Shown here: positions 15,602 through 22,397 of the stretch, piece by piece
Layout of the letters: each line of letters begins with the position of its first letter
Numbering within the stretch: the first letter of the stretch is position 1
Origin: Burkholderiales bacterium
GTDB taxonomy: Bacteria > Pseudomonadota > Gammaproteobacteria > Burkholderiales > Usitatibacteraceae
Length of the DNA: 22,397 bases
Assembly (NCBI GenBank): GCA_014378085.1
Contig: JACMOJ010000432.1
Location: 1-22,397, forward strand
Direction: 5' to 3'
Program-made: the position numbers and the translations under genes
Notes under the pieces: model-generated
The model's input: the letters and a program-made list of their open reading frames with translations, nothing else
Database searches by the model: none
Told to the model about the DNA's origin: nothing

Positions 15602-16717
15602 ATGCCGCAAACCATCACCGATCTAAGTTCCCTCGCCAGTGACACTACCAGTGCCAGCGCCGCTGCCACCAGCGCTGCAAGCGCCCCCGCTGCACAAAGC
15701 GCATCAATGGTTGCCGCAATAGAAGTCAGCAATCTCTCCACCCGCTTTGGCGAGCACGTTGTGCATGACAACATCAACCTGCAAGTACAACGCGCTGAAA
15801 TTTTTGCCATCATCGGCGGCAGCGGCTCTGGCAAATCCACGCTTTTAAGGGAATTGATTCTGTTGCATCGACCGGATGCTGGCTCAATTCGGGTGCTTGG
15901 CGTTGATCTGCATAACCTCGCCGAAGACGCCGCGCAGGCCAAAGAACTCAAACAACGATGGGGCGTGATGTTTCAACACGGTGGTTTGTTTGGTGCCTTA
16001 ACGGTCAAGGAAAATATTGGCCTGCCGTTGCGCGAGCACACTAAGCTCACCGATCAGCTCATTGACGAGATCGCCGATTGGAAGCTGGACCTCGCTGGGC
16101 TATCGCGCGAAGTCGGCGCGAAGTATCCGGCCGAGCTGAGTGGCGGGATGTTGAAACGCGCCTCACTCGCACGCGCCCTCGCCCTCGATCCTGAGCTGCT
16201 ATTTCTCGATGAACCGACCGCGGGCCTCGACCCCGTCAGCGCCAGCGGCGTGGATGAACTCGTGATAAAGCTGCGCGACCTATTCGGCCTGACCATTGTT
16301 ATGGTGACGCACGATCTAGATACACTGTGGCAAGTTGCGGATCGTGTGGCGGTGCTCGCAGACGGCAAGGTGCAGAGCGTGGGCTCGATGACAGAGCTTT
16401 CGCAGCTCGACAATCCGGCCGTCCGACCGTTTTTTGAGGGGCCGCGTGCGCGCGCTGCACAGCCTTCTTTGCCCACTGCTGGAACCCCTTCGGCATCTCC
16501 CGCTGCGCAGCCTAATTCAGCAACGGCGCAGCCTATTTCCCTTCAGGTGCAGCCTAATTCAGCAACGGCGCAGCCTATTTCCCTTCAGGTGCAGCCTAAT
16601 TTAGCAGCGGCGCAGCCTAATTCTGACGTTAACGCTGTATACGCAAAGGCACCCGCCAAATTGGAACCAGCACGCGCGTATTTAGGAACCGTGAGGCCAT
16701 CATCGAAACCAAAGTGA
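15602..16717 (+). CDS. mlaF: Lipid ABC transporter ATPase (MlaF family) with repeat-bearing C-terminal tail
   Basis: 371 residues from ATG 15602, one base after the permease stop. After an Ala/Ser-rich N-terminal extension of about 37 residues comes a complete ABC ATPase: Walker A GGSGSGKST (72-80), Q-loop in MFQHGGLF (Gln 115), signature LSGGM (179-183), Walker B LLFLDEP (199-205) and the H-loop VTHD (His 237). The MlaF-type features EVGAKYPAELSGGMLKRASL and DLDTLWQVADRVAVLADGKV are present. The ATPase ends near residue 285; the remaining 85 or so residues are a low-complexity tail containing two and a half copies of a 14-residue repeat (AQPNSATAQPISLQ and so on). MlaF proteins usually end at about 270 residues, so this extension is unusual. 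The stop overlaps the next start (GTGA). The enzyme powers phospholipid transport at the cytoplasmic face. Confidence 0.94.
   Translation: MPQTITDLSSLASDTTSASAAATSAASAPAAQSASMVAAIEVSNLSTRFGEHVVHDNINLQVQRAEIFAIIGGSGSGKSTLLRELILLHRPDAGSIRVLGVDLHNLAEDAAQAKELKQRWGVMFQHGGLFGALTVKENIGLPLREHTKLTDQLIDEIADWKLDLAGLSREVGAKYPAELSGGMLKRASLARALALDPELLFLDEPTAGLDPVSASGVDELVIKLRDLFGLTIVMVTHDLDTLWQVADRVAVLADGKVQSVGSMTELSQLDNPAVRPFFEGPRARAAQPSLPTAGTPSASPAAQPNSATAQPISLQVQPNSATAQPISLQVQPNLAAAQPNSDVNAVYAKAPAKLEPARAYLGTVRPSSKPK
16508..16623 (+). repeat. In-frame 42-bp tandem repeat in the ATPase gene tail
   Basis: Two identical 42-base units lie at 16508-16549 and 16550-16591. They are followed by a half unit with two changes (16592-16612) and another CAGCCTAATTC (16613-16623). 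Because 42 is a multiple of three, a change in copy number would not disrupt the frame. The units code Gln-Pro-rich sequence that may be disordered. Confidence 0.92.
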
Positions 16718-17664
16718 ACTACGCTATTGTCGGTGCCTTCGTACTGGTGCTCGGCTCGGCACTCATCGCGGGCGTGTTGTGGCTCGCATCGGGTGGCGCG
16801 TTTCAAACCAGAAACGACCTCTATCTCGCCATCATGGGCGAATCGGTCGCAGGGCTTAACCTAAACGCGCCGGTCAAATACAGCGGGGTCGAAGTCGGCA
16901 AGGTAAAAAGCATCAAACTTGATTCGGACAACCCAGAGCAAGTTCGGTTGCTGTTGGCGATTGCGCAAGGCACGCCCATTAAAGTCGACACCATTGCGAC
17001 CTTAAAAACACAGGGCTTGACCGGTATCGCCTACGTGGAGCTCGATGGCGGCGCGCGTGGCGCCGCGCCATTAACGGCAACGGTCGAAGGAGAATATCCA
17101 GTCATTCGCACCAAACCCTCTTTGAGTGCGCGACTGGAAAATATTCTGACCAACGTGTTGGCGAAGGTCGACACACTATCGACCAACCTCAGCGCGGTGC
17201 TCAGCGACGAAAACCGCATTGCATTCAGTCGATCGCTCGCTGACATTGCGGTGGTCACACGCACGATTGCGGCGCGCAAAGACAGCATTGATGCCGGTCT
17301 TGCCAACGCCGCACGCACGTTTGATAACAGCGCTAAGATCAGCGCGCAACTTAGCGCACAAATCGAGCCACTGCTAATTCGCATTGGTCGCGGCGCGGAT
17401 GCCATCGAAAAGATGGGAAACGAAACTGCGGCGGCGAGCGCCAGTGCAGGCAAGACCGTTGCGTCAGTTGGTGCCGATGTGCAGCGCTTTACCGAATCCA
17501 CATTGCCCGACCTAGAGCGGGCATTGAACGAACTTAGCGCGCTGTCCAGTTCGTTGCGTCGGCTCAGCGAGCAAGCGCGGCACAACCCAAGCGCTATCGT
17601 TTCCGGCCCTAGTGTGGTGCCAAACGGACCAGGCGAAACAAATACGAGGCCGAAACCAAAATGA
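16714..17664 (+). CDS. mlaD: MCE-domain substrate-binding protein (MlaD family)
   Basis: 316 residues. The start is GTG at 16714, overlapping the ATPase stop by four bases (GTGA), so translation is probably coupled. A single membrane segment (YAIVGAFVLVLGSALIAGVL, about residues 3-22) anchors it in the inner membrane with the rest in the periplasm. The MCE domain follows (about 33-115): GESVAGLNLNAPVKYSGVEV, GKVKSIKLD, VDTIATLKTQGLTGIAYVEL. The long C-terminal region (about 130-290) is predicted helical and contains the IAFSRSLADIAVVTRTIAAR stretch; a Pro-rich tail ends it. MCE proteins bind phospholipids in a central channel of a hexameric ring. Compared with Escherichia coli MlaD (about 183 residues) the helical extension is long, closer to MCE proteins of the kind paired with PqiC-like lipoproteins, where the helices may form a bridge (inference). 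Confidence 0.92.
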   Translation: MNYAIVGAFVLVLGSALIAGVLWLASGGAFQTRNDLYLAIMGESVAGLNLNAPVKYSGVEVGKVKSIKLDSDNPEQVRLLLAIAQGTPIKVDTIATLKTQGLTGIAYVELDGGARGAAPLTATVEGEYPVIRTKPSLSARLENILTNVLAKVDTLSTNLSAVLSDENRIAFSRSLADIAVVTRTIAARKDSIDAGLANAARTFDNSAKISAQLSAQIEPLLIRIGRGADAIEKMGNETAAASASAGKTVASVGADVQRFTESTLPDLERALNELSALSSSLRRLSEQARHNPSAIVSGPSVVPNGPGETNTRPKPK

Positions 17665-18380
17665 AAACTTTTTACGCGTTGCGATCGCTGCGCTTCATTG
17701 TTTGTATCGGGAGCGTCGCAATCGCCAGCGGCTGTGGCGGCGTGTTCCCGTCTGCGACGCCACAGGCGGCTTTGTACTCCCTTGATGCCACGCCCAGTGC
17801 CATTGCTGGGACGGAAAATGTACAAGACAAAGCAAAAGAAAAACGATTAGCGACTGTGGTCGGCACGTTACCGACGCTGATCGTCAGTCCGGTACAAGCT
17901 GCCGCAGGCTACGACAGTCCGCGCATGCTTTATGTGCGTGACAATCACCAGATTGAATATTTTGCGCAGAGTGAATGGGTTGATACACCGGCCCGTATGC
18001 TGACGGGAATTGTGGTCACGGCGCTCGACAACAGCGGGGCATTTGGTGCGGTTGTATTGACCCCAACTGCAGCGGTGGGCGATATCCGGCTGAATATTGA
18101 AGTCGTACGGCTTCACCAACATTTCGGCGGCGGGCCAAGACAGGTGCGTCTCACGATGCGCGCCTACCTAGTGGATTACGCGAGTCGCAAAGTATTAGCG
18201 TCGCGTGAATTCGACGAGACGGTGGCGGCACCGAGCGAGAATCCGCAAGGTGGTGTTGTCGCCGCAAATCGTGCGGCGCAGCTTGTGATGTCGCGCCTCG
18301 CAAGCTTTTGCGCTGACGCCTCCGTTGCGTGGCAGACCGACGTTGCTAACAAAGTGCGTAAGCTGCCACCCACAAAGTGA
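17661..18380 (+). CDS. ABC-type transport auxiliary lipoprotein (PqiC-like, DUF330)
   Basis: 239 residues from ATG 17661, overlapping the MCE gene stop by four bases (ATGA). The signal ends in a lipobox (FIVCIGSVAIASGC, Cys 25), so the mature protein is lipid-anchored, probably in the outer membrane. The body fits the auxiliary lipoprotein family paired with MCE systems: AALYSLDATPS, PTLIVSPVQAAAGYDSPRML, YVRDNHQIEYFAQSEWVDTP, ARMLTGIVVTALDNSGAFGA, then RLNIEVVRLHQHFGGGPRQV and KVLASREFDETVAAPSENPQ. In Escherichia coli PqiC plays this part, receiving or guiding lipids at the outer membrane opposite the MCE protein. This is the last gene of the operon 14374-18380 and confirms its identity as an envelope lipid transport system. 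No terminator hairpin is obvious in the 119 bases that follow. Confidence 0.9.
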   Translation: MKTFYALRSLRFIVCIGSVAIASGCGGVFPSATPQAALYSLDATPSAIAGTENVQDKAKEKRLATVVGTLPTLIVSPVQAAAGYDSPRMLYVRDNHQIEYFAQSEWVDTPARMLTGIVVTALDNSGAFGAVVLTPTAAVGDIRLNIEVVRLHQHFGGGPRQVRLTMRAYLVDYASRKVLASREFDETVAAPSENPQGGVVAANRAAQLVMSRLASFCADASVAWQTDVANKVRKLPPTK

Positions 18381-18429
18381 CGCTGGATCAGCGACTCGCA
18401 ATCGGTATATCGCATTTGATTAGTCGCGT

Positions 18430-18480
18430 GTTCGTTCTCGCACAGACCGAGCCATAGCGCACTTTTATGCTGCGTCTATT
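18430..18480 (+). promoter_or_regulatory. Two-part conserved motif upstream of the flavodoxin-fold gene
   Basis: GTTCGTTCTCGCACAGACC (18430-18448) and, 23 bases later, GCGTCTATT (18472-18480). The same pair occurs at 19660-19699 with a 12-base gap. It lies 20 bases before the start codon at 18500. A promoter or regulator site is an inference. Confidence 0.4.
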
Positions 18481-18499
18481 TCATCCAATAGGAACGCTA

Positions 18500-19570
18500 A
18501 TGACACCGCCGCGCAAAGGCCAAGCGCCACCACCGCTGACTCGGAATGAATTCAAAATTCAGTTCCATCGTTCGTTTGTTGACCCTACGTTCAAACCCAT
18601 CGAGGACGCACTATCGAAAGTAGAACAGGTCGCGTGGGTCAACTATCAAGAAGGACATAAGGCGCCCCTGACTAAAAAAGCGGGCGCGCGATTTTTTGAC
18701 CCTGACTACGATCTATCAGCTGAATGGAAGGCTACCAGCCAACGTTTAAAGGCGCTCGAAAAGCTGCAAAAGAATCCGCACACCCCGTCTCGTGTGCTGT
18801 TGGTGTGCGGTTCAGCGCGAAACGACGGTAGCTGTCCAGGCGAAATTTCCAAGACGTGGCGTCTAACGATGCTGGCGAAGAAAGTGTTGCTGTCAGAACA
18901 AATTGACGTTGACGTGCTCGACTTGAGCCTATTGACATCCGACTACGATAAACATATTCATCCTTGCAAGGGTTGCGTTTCGACCGCGATGCCTTTGTGC
19001 CATTGGCCTTGCAGTTGCTACCCAAATCACGGCCAGCGACAAACCAACGATTGGATGGCCGAGATTTATGAGAAGTGGGTCGCGGCGCACGCCGTGATCA
19101 TCCTCACCCCTGTCTATTGGTATCAGACGCCGAGTGTTTTGAAACTAATGATCGACCGACTGGTCTGCGCGGACGGCGGCAACGCCGATCCCACTACGAC
19201 AAATGGTAAAGACGCAAAGAAAGCCAAGGCCTTGGAGCTCGCGGGATGGGCGTACCCAAAACATCTCGCCGGCCGTGCTTACGGTTTGGTGGTGCACGGC
19301 GACGTCGCGGGCATTGAAGGCGTGCGGCGTGGTCTGTCTGATTGGCTCGACTGGATGGGCTTAATCGATGCCGGCGCGAGCGCGCGTCTGGACCGCTTCA
19401 TCGGCTATTACGAAACCTATGCCGAAAGTCATAAGGCGCTTGACCGCGATCTTGCGTTGCAGGAAGAGGTTCGCAACGTTGCCCGTGCGGTGGCGGTGGC
19501 GGTTAGTGAGTTGCGCTTGGGTAAGCTTCGCTCGCCGGATGCGGGCTTGATGAAACCCCGCCCAAAGTAG
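18500..19570 (+). CDS. Flavodoxin-fold NADPH-dependent FMN reductase-like protein with a cysteine cluster
   Basis: 356 residues from ATG 18500, which has AGGA seven bases upstream; the frame is open to 18467 without a better start. The first 95 residues are a less typical N-terminal region. The flavodoxin-like domain begins at RVLLVCGSARNDGSCPGE (phosphate-binding loop of FMN, about 98-115), passes DVDVLDLSLLTSDYD, and then has a cysteine-rich stretch (HPCKGCVSTAMPLCHWPCSC, about 154-173). It continues with HAVIILTPVYWYQTPSVLKL (about 187-206), MIDRLVCADGGN, and a helical C terminus including LAGRAYGLVVHGDVAG and WLDWMGLIDAG. I know this layout from flavodoxin-family proteins of proteobacteria annotated as NAD(P)H-dependent oxidoreductases. 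The Cys pattern C-x2-C-x7-C-x3-C-x-C could bind metal or act in redox; this is inference. Confidence 0.85.
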   Translation: MTPPRKGQAPPPLTRNEFKIQFHRSFVDPTFKPIEDALSKVEQVAWVNYQEGHKAPLTKKAGARFFDPDYDLSAEWKATSQRLKALEKLQKNPHTPSRVLLVCGSARNDGSCPGEISKTWRLTMLAKKVLLSEQIDVDVLDLSLLTSDYDKHIHPCKGCVSTAMPLCHWPCSCYPNHGQRQTNDWMAEIYEKWVAAHAVIILTPVYWYQTPSVLKLMIDRLVCADGGNADPTTTNGKDAKKAKALELAGWAYPKHLAGRAYGLVVHGDVAGIEGVRRGLSDWLDWMGLIDAGASARLDRFIGYYETYAESHKALDRDLALQEEVRNVARAVAVAVSELRLGKLRSPDAGLMKPRPK

Positions 19571-19906
19571 GCTTGCTGCAGCGCTGAGAGCCCACTGCAA
19601 AGACACCGCAGATTTGTTAAACGAGTGGGGCAAAAAAAGTCGAAGCAAAAATAAGGTAAGTTTGTTCTCGCACAGACCTCACATATTGGCGCGTCTATTC
19701 TGCCCATGCGAACCAATCGGACTGAAGCGGCTGCAGTGGTGGTAAAGCTGGACGGCAAGTTTGTTTTTAATCACAAACGCGCCGAAACGCCAAATTGCCT
19801 GCAGGCCTAACCACCATCATGCCTAACCACCAGCCCGCAATAATTTTCGCGATTTAACCGATGCGACACCAACCACGACAGTGTAATTCACCCCAGGAGT
19901 CGACAA
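19571..19906. other. Intergenic region with the second motif copy and a 12-bp direct repeat
   Basis: About 335 bases. It contains the second copy of the two-part motif (19660-19699) and a direct repeat GCCTAACCACCA (19805-19816 and 19821-19832). A frame of 34 codons (19706-19810, starting ATGCGAACC) directly follows the motif but lacks a ribosome binding site and family features. No terminator hairpin with a T-run is obvious after the preceding gene. Confidence 0.5.
19660..19699 (+). promoter_or_regulatory. Second copy of the two-part conserved motif
   Basis: GTTTGTTCTCGCACAGACC (19660-19678), then 12 bases, then GCGTCTATT (19691-19699). Only one base of the first part differs from the copy at 18430. 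The spacing is 11 bases shorter, about one turn of the helix. Confidence 0.4.
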
Positions 19907-20191
19907 ATGAGCAACAGCATAGTGAATGATCAAGACCAGCAAAAGCAGTCCCGCGACAGTGAAGGCGCATATACAGAAACGATACCGCTGCCTAGCCACG
20001 AGCAGCAACAACAGCGAGGCGGCAGTGACGACGATGGCGGCGACGCGCCTGACGGTCAAGTCCGTCCACGCGAAAGCCGGGCTGACATCGACGGGCGCGG
20101 TGGGAAGGCCGTCGTGCACCCGGAGGACGACATTGACGACGATTCTGACGATGAGACCGCCGTCCGGCAGCCTGGGCCAACCGCCAATTAA
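19907..20191 (+). CDS. Small acidic hydrophilic protein, 94 aa
   Basis: Start ATG 19907 has AGGAG about eight bases upstream (CCAGGAGTCGACAA before ATG). The product has no membrane segment or signal; it is rich in Asp, Glu, Gln, Gly and Ser, with the stretches DQDQQKQSRDSEG, HEQQQQRGGSDDDGGDAPDG and HPEDDIDDDSDDETA. It is very acidic and probably disordered. I do not recognise a family. A second small hydrophilic gene follows 52 bases later, so the two may be a small stress-type operon (inference). The adjacent frames on both strands are open as well, but this one has the ribosome binding site. Confidence 0.6.
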   Translation: MSNSIVNDQDQQKQSRDSEGAYTETIPLPSHEQQQQRGGSDDDGGDAPDGQVRPRESRADIDGRGGKAVVHPEDDIDDDSDDETAVRQPGPTAN

Positions 20192-20243
20192 ATCAACCAA
20201 CAAGCTACGTACCTTGTAAATCAACCTTCTTTAGGAGCTTTAC

Positions 20244-20423
20244 ATGCAAACCACGAACCCAACTGTAACGAACAAACCACAATCCGGAAAAATTAGTGAT
20301 CCGGCGAACAACCATAAACATACCAACGGCAATAAAACAACTCAACCGGATGCGTCAACAGACAATGTAAAAAATGGTATGGATAAGCAGTCCGATAAGA
20401 TGACCACCGCTAAACGAAGCTGA
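20244..20423 (+). CDS. Very small hydrophilic protein, 59 aa
   Basis: The ATG at 20244 has TTAGGAG six bases upstream (AGGAGCTTTAC then ATG), and the frame runs to TGA at 20423. The product begins MQTTNPTVTNKPQSGKI, contains NNHKHTNGNKTTQPDAS and ends with MDKQSDKMTTAKRS. It is rich in Thr, Asn, Lys and Gln, basic, and has no hydrophobic segment, so it is likely disordered. Local base use is AT-richer than the neighbouring genes. I know no family for it. The strong ribosome binding site and the similar small gene just upstream are the reasons to call it. Confidence 0.6.
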   Translation: MQTTNPTVTNKPQSGKISDPANNHKHTNGNKTTQPDASTDNVKNGMDKQSDKMTTAKRS

Positions 20424-20787
20424 TCTTTACCCACCAAGCTGCTGGCGAGTATTTCTTCGTCAGCTGGTAGGCCACCGTGTAGGTCGCACGGTGGCAGCAC
20501 TTGGGTGAGCAAAGCGATACGCAACGGTCGCAGCTTTTTTGCGTTTGCCGGCACGCTGCGTTTAGGTTCAAGCCACTCCACACCGCGCCACCGTACTGCA
20601 TCGCCGCCTCCCATCTCGCCAACGGATGGTACAAGATAGGTCCAGCCTTACGTGCGCCAGCGAACCGAGCGTGCCAATCAATCACGCTAGTCTGTGTTGA
20701 TCGCTCCCCGCTAAACAGCGTCCCGCCCGTCGGGCATTGGTAATCCGGCTTGGACGGCAATCCCCCTAACCTAAAATTGCGCTTCTG
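20424..20787. other. Intergenic region upstream of cbpA with one hairpin
   Basis: About 360 bases. A perfect 9-bp stem, GCCACCGTG (20471-20479) with CACGGTGGC (20487-20495) and a 7-base loop, lies 48 bases after the small gene; it has no T-run. A minus-strand frame of 116 codons (20760-20410) crosses the region but overlaps the end of the small gene and has no family features. Confidence 0.5.
20750..20777 (+). promoter_or_regulatory. Possible sigma-70 promoter just before cbpA
   Basis: TTGGAC (20750-20755), a 16-base spacer and TAAAAT (20772-20777). A transcript from it would begin a few bases before the cbpA ATG at 20788, almost leaderless, which fits the lack of a visible ribosome binding site there. 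This is a weak match found by eye. Confidence 0.3.
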
Positions 20788-21741
20788 ATGAAATACAAAG
20801 ACTATTACGCGATTCTTGGTGTGGAGCGCGCAGCGTCAGTGGCGACGATCAAAAAAGCATACCGAACCTTGGCCCGAAAGTATCATCCGGACGTGTCAAA
20901 AGACCCTGACGGTGAAGCCAAATTCAAAGACCTCGCTGAAGCCTATCAAACGCTAAAAGACGCTGACAAACGCGCCGCCTATGACCAGCTTGGACCACAC
21001 GCGGCGGGGCAGGACTTTGCACCGTCACGCGATTGGGGTGAAACTTTCCATCGCGAATTCGGCGGCGAACAGCAATCGTTTGACGGCATCGATCTTTCGG
21101 ATTTGTTTGCCAATCTTGGTCGGCAGCGCGCGGCACAGCCCGTCACTGGCGAGGATTTTGAGGTCACCACGACGATTCAACTTGAAGACGCGTTCACCGG
21201 TCGCGAGGTCACACTGAATTTAAATATGCCGGTGTTTGACAACGCTGGACGGGTGCGTCGCGAGGCGAAACAATTCATGGTGGTGGTGCCCAAAGGTGCT
21301 ACGCAAGGTCAGCGGTTGCGGTTGCGCGGCAAGGGCGGGCCTGGTGCGAACGGTGGACGCAACGGCGACCTGTACCTCACCATCAAAATCGCAGCGCACG
21401 CGTTGTATCGATTTGACGGACATGATCTGTATATCGATCTTCCTTTAACGCCGTGGGAAGCCTCTCTTGGATGCGTGGTCGAGGTTCCTACGTTGGGCGG
21501 CATGGTGAATTTAAAAATCGCGCCGGGCACCATCGCCGGGCAGCAGCTGCGTTTGGCCAAGCGCGGCTTACCGATGTCGCCTAGCCATGGTGAATTAAAG
21601 AGCGGTGACCTATTTGCAATCGTCACGCTGGTCATGCCACCAGTTCTTTCAAATGCAGAATCGGCGCTGCTAAAACAACTCGCCGACATTTCAACCTTTG
21701 ACCCGCGAAAACACTTTGATCAGGAGAATGTTTGTGCCTAA
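20788..21741 (+). CDS. cbpA: Curved DNA-binding protein / DnaJ-class co-chaperone
   Basis: 317 residues from ATG 20788. Residues 1-70 are a J-domain: [38 protein letters not shown] with the essential HPD at 33-35, and [21 protein letters not shown] short Gly/Phe linker follows ([20 protein letters not shown]). There is no zinc-finger domain, which sets it apart from DnaJ. Two C-terminal substrate-binding domains come next: [40 protein letters not shown] with [19 protein letters not shown], and [20 protein letters not shown] with [19 protein letters not shown]. CbpA stimulates DnaK and, in Escherichia coli, binds curved DNA in stationary phase. Its downstream partner CbpM overlaps the end of this gene, which supports the name. 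Confidence 0.93.
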   Translation: MKYKDYYAILGVERAASVATIKKAYRTLARKYHPDVSKDPDGEAKFKDLAEAYQTLKDADKRAAYDQLGPHAAGQDFAPSRDWGETFHREFGGEQQSFDGIDLSDLFANLGRQRAAQPVTGEDFEVTTTIQLEDAFTGREVTLNLNMPVFDNAGRVRREAKQFMVVVPKGATQGQRLRLRGKGGPGANGGRNGDLYLTIKIAAHALYRFDGHDLYIDLPLTPWEASLGCVVEVPTLGGMVNLKIAPGTIAGQQLRLAKRGLPMSPSHGELKSGDLFAIVTLVMPPVLSNAESALLKQLADISTFDPRKHFDQENVCA

Positions 21742-22084
21742 CGCGATGCCAAATTCGATAGTGGATCACCGCAACACGATGTGGCTTGACCCATCACAAT
21801 TCGTCACGCTAGCGGAGCTGATGCAAATCTCCGGCTTTACGGAGCACGATATCCGCGACTTTGTCGATATTGGTGTGCTGGTGCCAGCGGCGAGTAGCGC
21901 CGTCCAGCCGGAATTCAGCGCGGCGTGTGTCATGACGGTTCGTAAAGCGGGTCAGCTTAAAGCCGATCTGGATCTTGATCAGAACGCATCGGTGCTCGTG
22001 ATCACGTTGCTTGAGCAGATTCGCTCGATGGAGTGCGATATGGGTAGGCTACGCGCACTGCTACCGGTATTTCGCCGCCTATAG
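21734..22084 (+). CDS. cbpM: Chaperone modulator CbpM
   Basis: 116 residues. I choose GTG at 21734, which has AGGAG seven bases upstream and overlaps the cbpA stop by eight bases; ATG 21728 is too close to that site, and ATG 21746 is an alternative. After a variable start the CbpM family pattern appears: [40 protein letters not shown], then a helical half with [20 protein letters not shown] and [20 protein letters not shown]. The N-terminal part looks like a MerR-type winged helix that in CbpM binds the J-domain rather than DNA. CbpM inhibits CbpA co-chaperone and DNA-binding activity, so the two genes form a switch. Length (about 100 residues in Escherichia coli) is close to normal. Confidence 0.9.
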   Translation: MPNAMPNSIVDHRNTMWLDPSQFVTLAELMQISGFTEHDIRDFVDIGVLVPAASSAVQPEFSAACVMTVRKAGQLKADLDLDQNASVLVITLLEQIRSMECDMGRLRALLPVFRRL

Positions 22085-22157
22085 ATTCGCAACGCTACGC
22101 GTGCTTCGCAGCCGAATGATTTGAACAGACTTACCGAAGCCCTTGCTCCACGGTTTT

Positions 22158-22358
22158 CATTCCGACCGCAGCACAGCGGGGTGGAAGAATCCTCCGTTGA
22201 CATTTTCATTTCGCGCCGACCCGCAGAGCTAACTATTCCACCCTGTCATTCCGACCGCGGCAGAGCGGAGCAATCTGCTTTATACGATTTTAAAGGCAGA
22301 TCTCTCCACTTTGCTCGCGATGCCAAGGTTCTATTTTGATGCTCCGCTTGGGATGACA
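22158..22358. repeat. Non-coding repeat element with related partial copies
   Basis: The sequence CATTCCGACCG followed by an AGCGG-rich stretch and GAATC or CAATC occurs twice: 22158-22191 and 22247-22275. The second copy belongs to an element bounded by TGTCATTCC (22244-22252) and GGGATGACA (22350-22358), which are near-perfect inverted ends, with further internal pairing possible (AATCTGC with GCAGATC). This type of TGTCATTCC...GGATGACA element is familiar from intergenic regions of several bacterial groups. Here it follows the cbpAM operon and could form its transcript end. Confidence 0.65.
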
Positions 22359-22397
22359 AAGTTCTATTTGGGCGTTGTAAATGCCCCCATCAAATGC

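Noticed and set aside
17031..17825. 264-codon open frame on the minus strand inside mlaD
   Set aside because: Antisense to a clear MCE-domain gene; rich in Ser, Arg and Ala with no family pattern.
20410..20760. 116-codon minus-strand frame upstream of cbpA
   Set aside because: Overlaps the end of the 59-residue gene, no ribosome binding site seen, product Cys- and Trp-rich without a known family. A remnant of some gene cannot be fully excluded.

Overview
The window looks like a chromosomal segment of a Gram-negative proteobacterium, most likely a betaproteobacterium of the Burkholderiales type. This is an inference from gene content: Csu-type chaperone-usher pili with spore-coat-U subunits, an Mla-type lipid transporter with an auxiliary outer-membrane lipoprotein, a CbpA/CbpM pair, DUF2383, DUF2177, PRC-barrel and glycine-zipper proteins. 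Base composition looks like mid-50s % GC. I see no rRNA, tRNA, CRISPR array, transposase or phage gene. The region is mostly envelope and stress housekeeping.

Left part (1-14161), nearly all on the minus strand. First comes a pilus operon, read from right to left: two spore-coat-U-domain pilins (4434-3416), a periplasmic chaperone (3419-2634) and an outer-membrane usher (2634 to beyond the window edge). Their stops and starts overlap or nearly touch. Next is a secreted protein with three beta/gamma-crystallin repeats joined to a glycine-zipper domain (6312-4894), then an alpha/beta hydrolase of the non-haem haloperoxidase/esterase type (7491-6658). A lone plus-strand PRC-barrel gene (8061-8435) ends in a strong bidirectional-type terminator. 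From 12205 down to 8734 lies a run of small or exported proteins: a glycine-zipper protein, a collagen-like lipoprotein, a PQQ-type sorbosone/glucose dehydrogenase-like lipoprotein, a DUF2177 membrane protein, a small membrane protein and a hypothetical protein. Upstream of these, 13410-12493 holds a clearly broken gene for a secreted conserved protein, with several in-frame stops, at least one frameshift and a decaying 9-bp tandem repeat. A DUF2383 gene (14161-13694) closes this half.

Right part (14374-22397), all on the plus strand. A tight four-gene operon encodes a lipid ABC transporter of the MlaFED class: a permease with a fused N-terminal STAS domain, an ATPase with an unusual repeat-bearing tail, an MCE-domain substrate-binding protein and a PqiC-like lipoprotein. 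Then come a flavodoxin-fold FMN reductase-like protein with a cysteine cluster, two small hydrophilic proteins (94 and 59 aa, the latter very short but with a good ribosome binding site), and the co-chaperone pair CbpA (DnaJ-like) and CbpM. The window ends in a non-coding repeat element.

The genes share a theme of cell-surface and envelope maintenance (pili, lipid transport, glycine-zipper and crystallin-type exported proteins, lipoproteins) plus stress-type small proteins. I did not find a clear new defence or mobile system. The most unusual items are the crystallin/glycine-zipper fusion, the repeat tail of the ATPase, the decayed repeat gene, the miniature collagen-like lipoprotein, a perfect 19-bp inverted repeat, and a two-part motif found twice upstream of otherwise unrelated genes.
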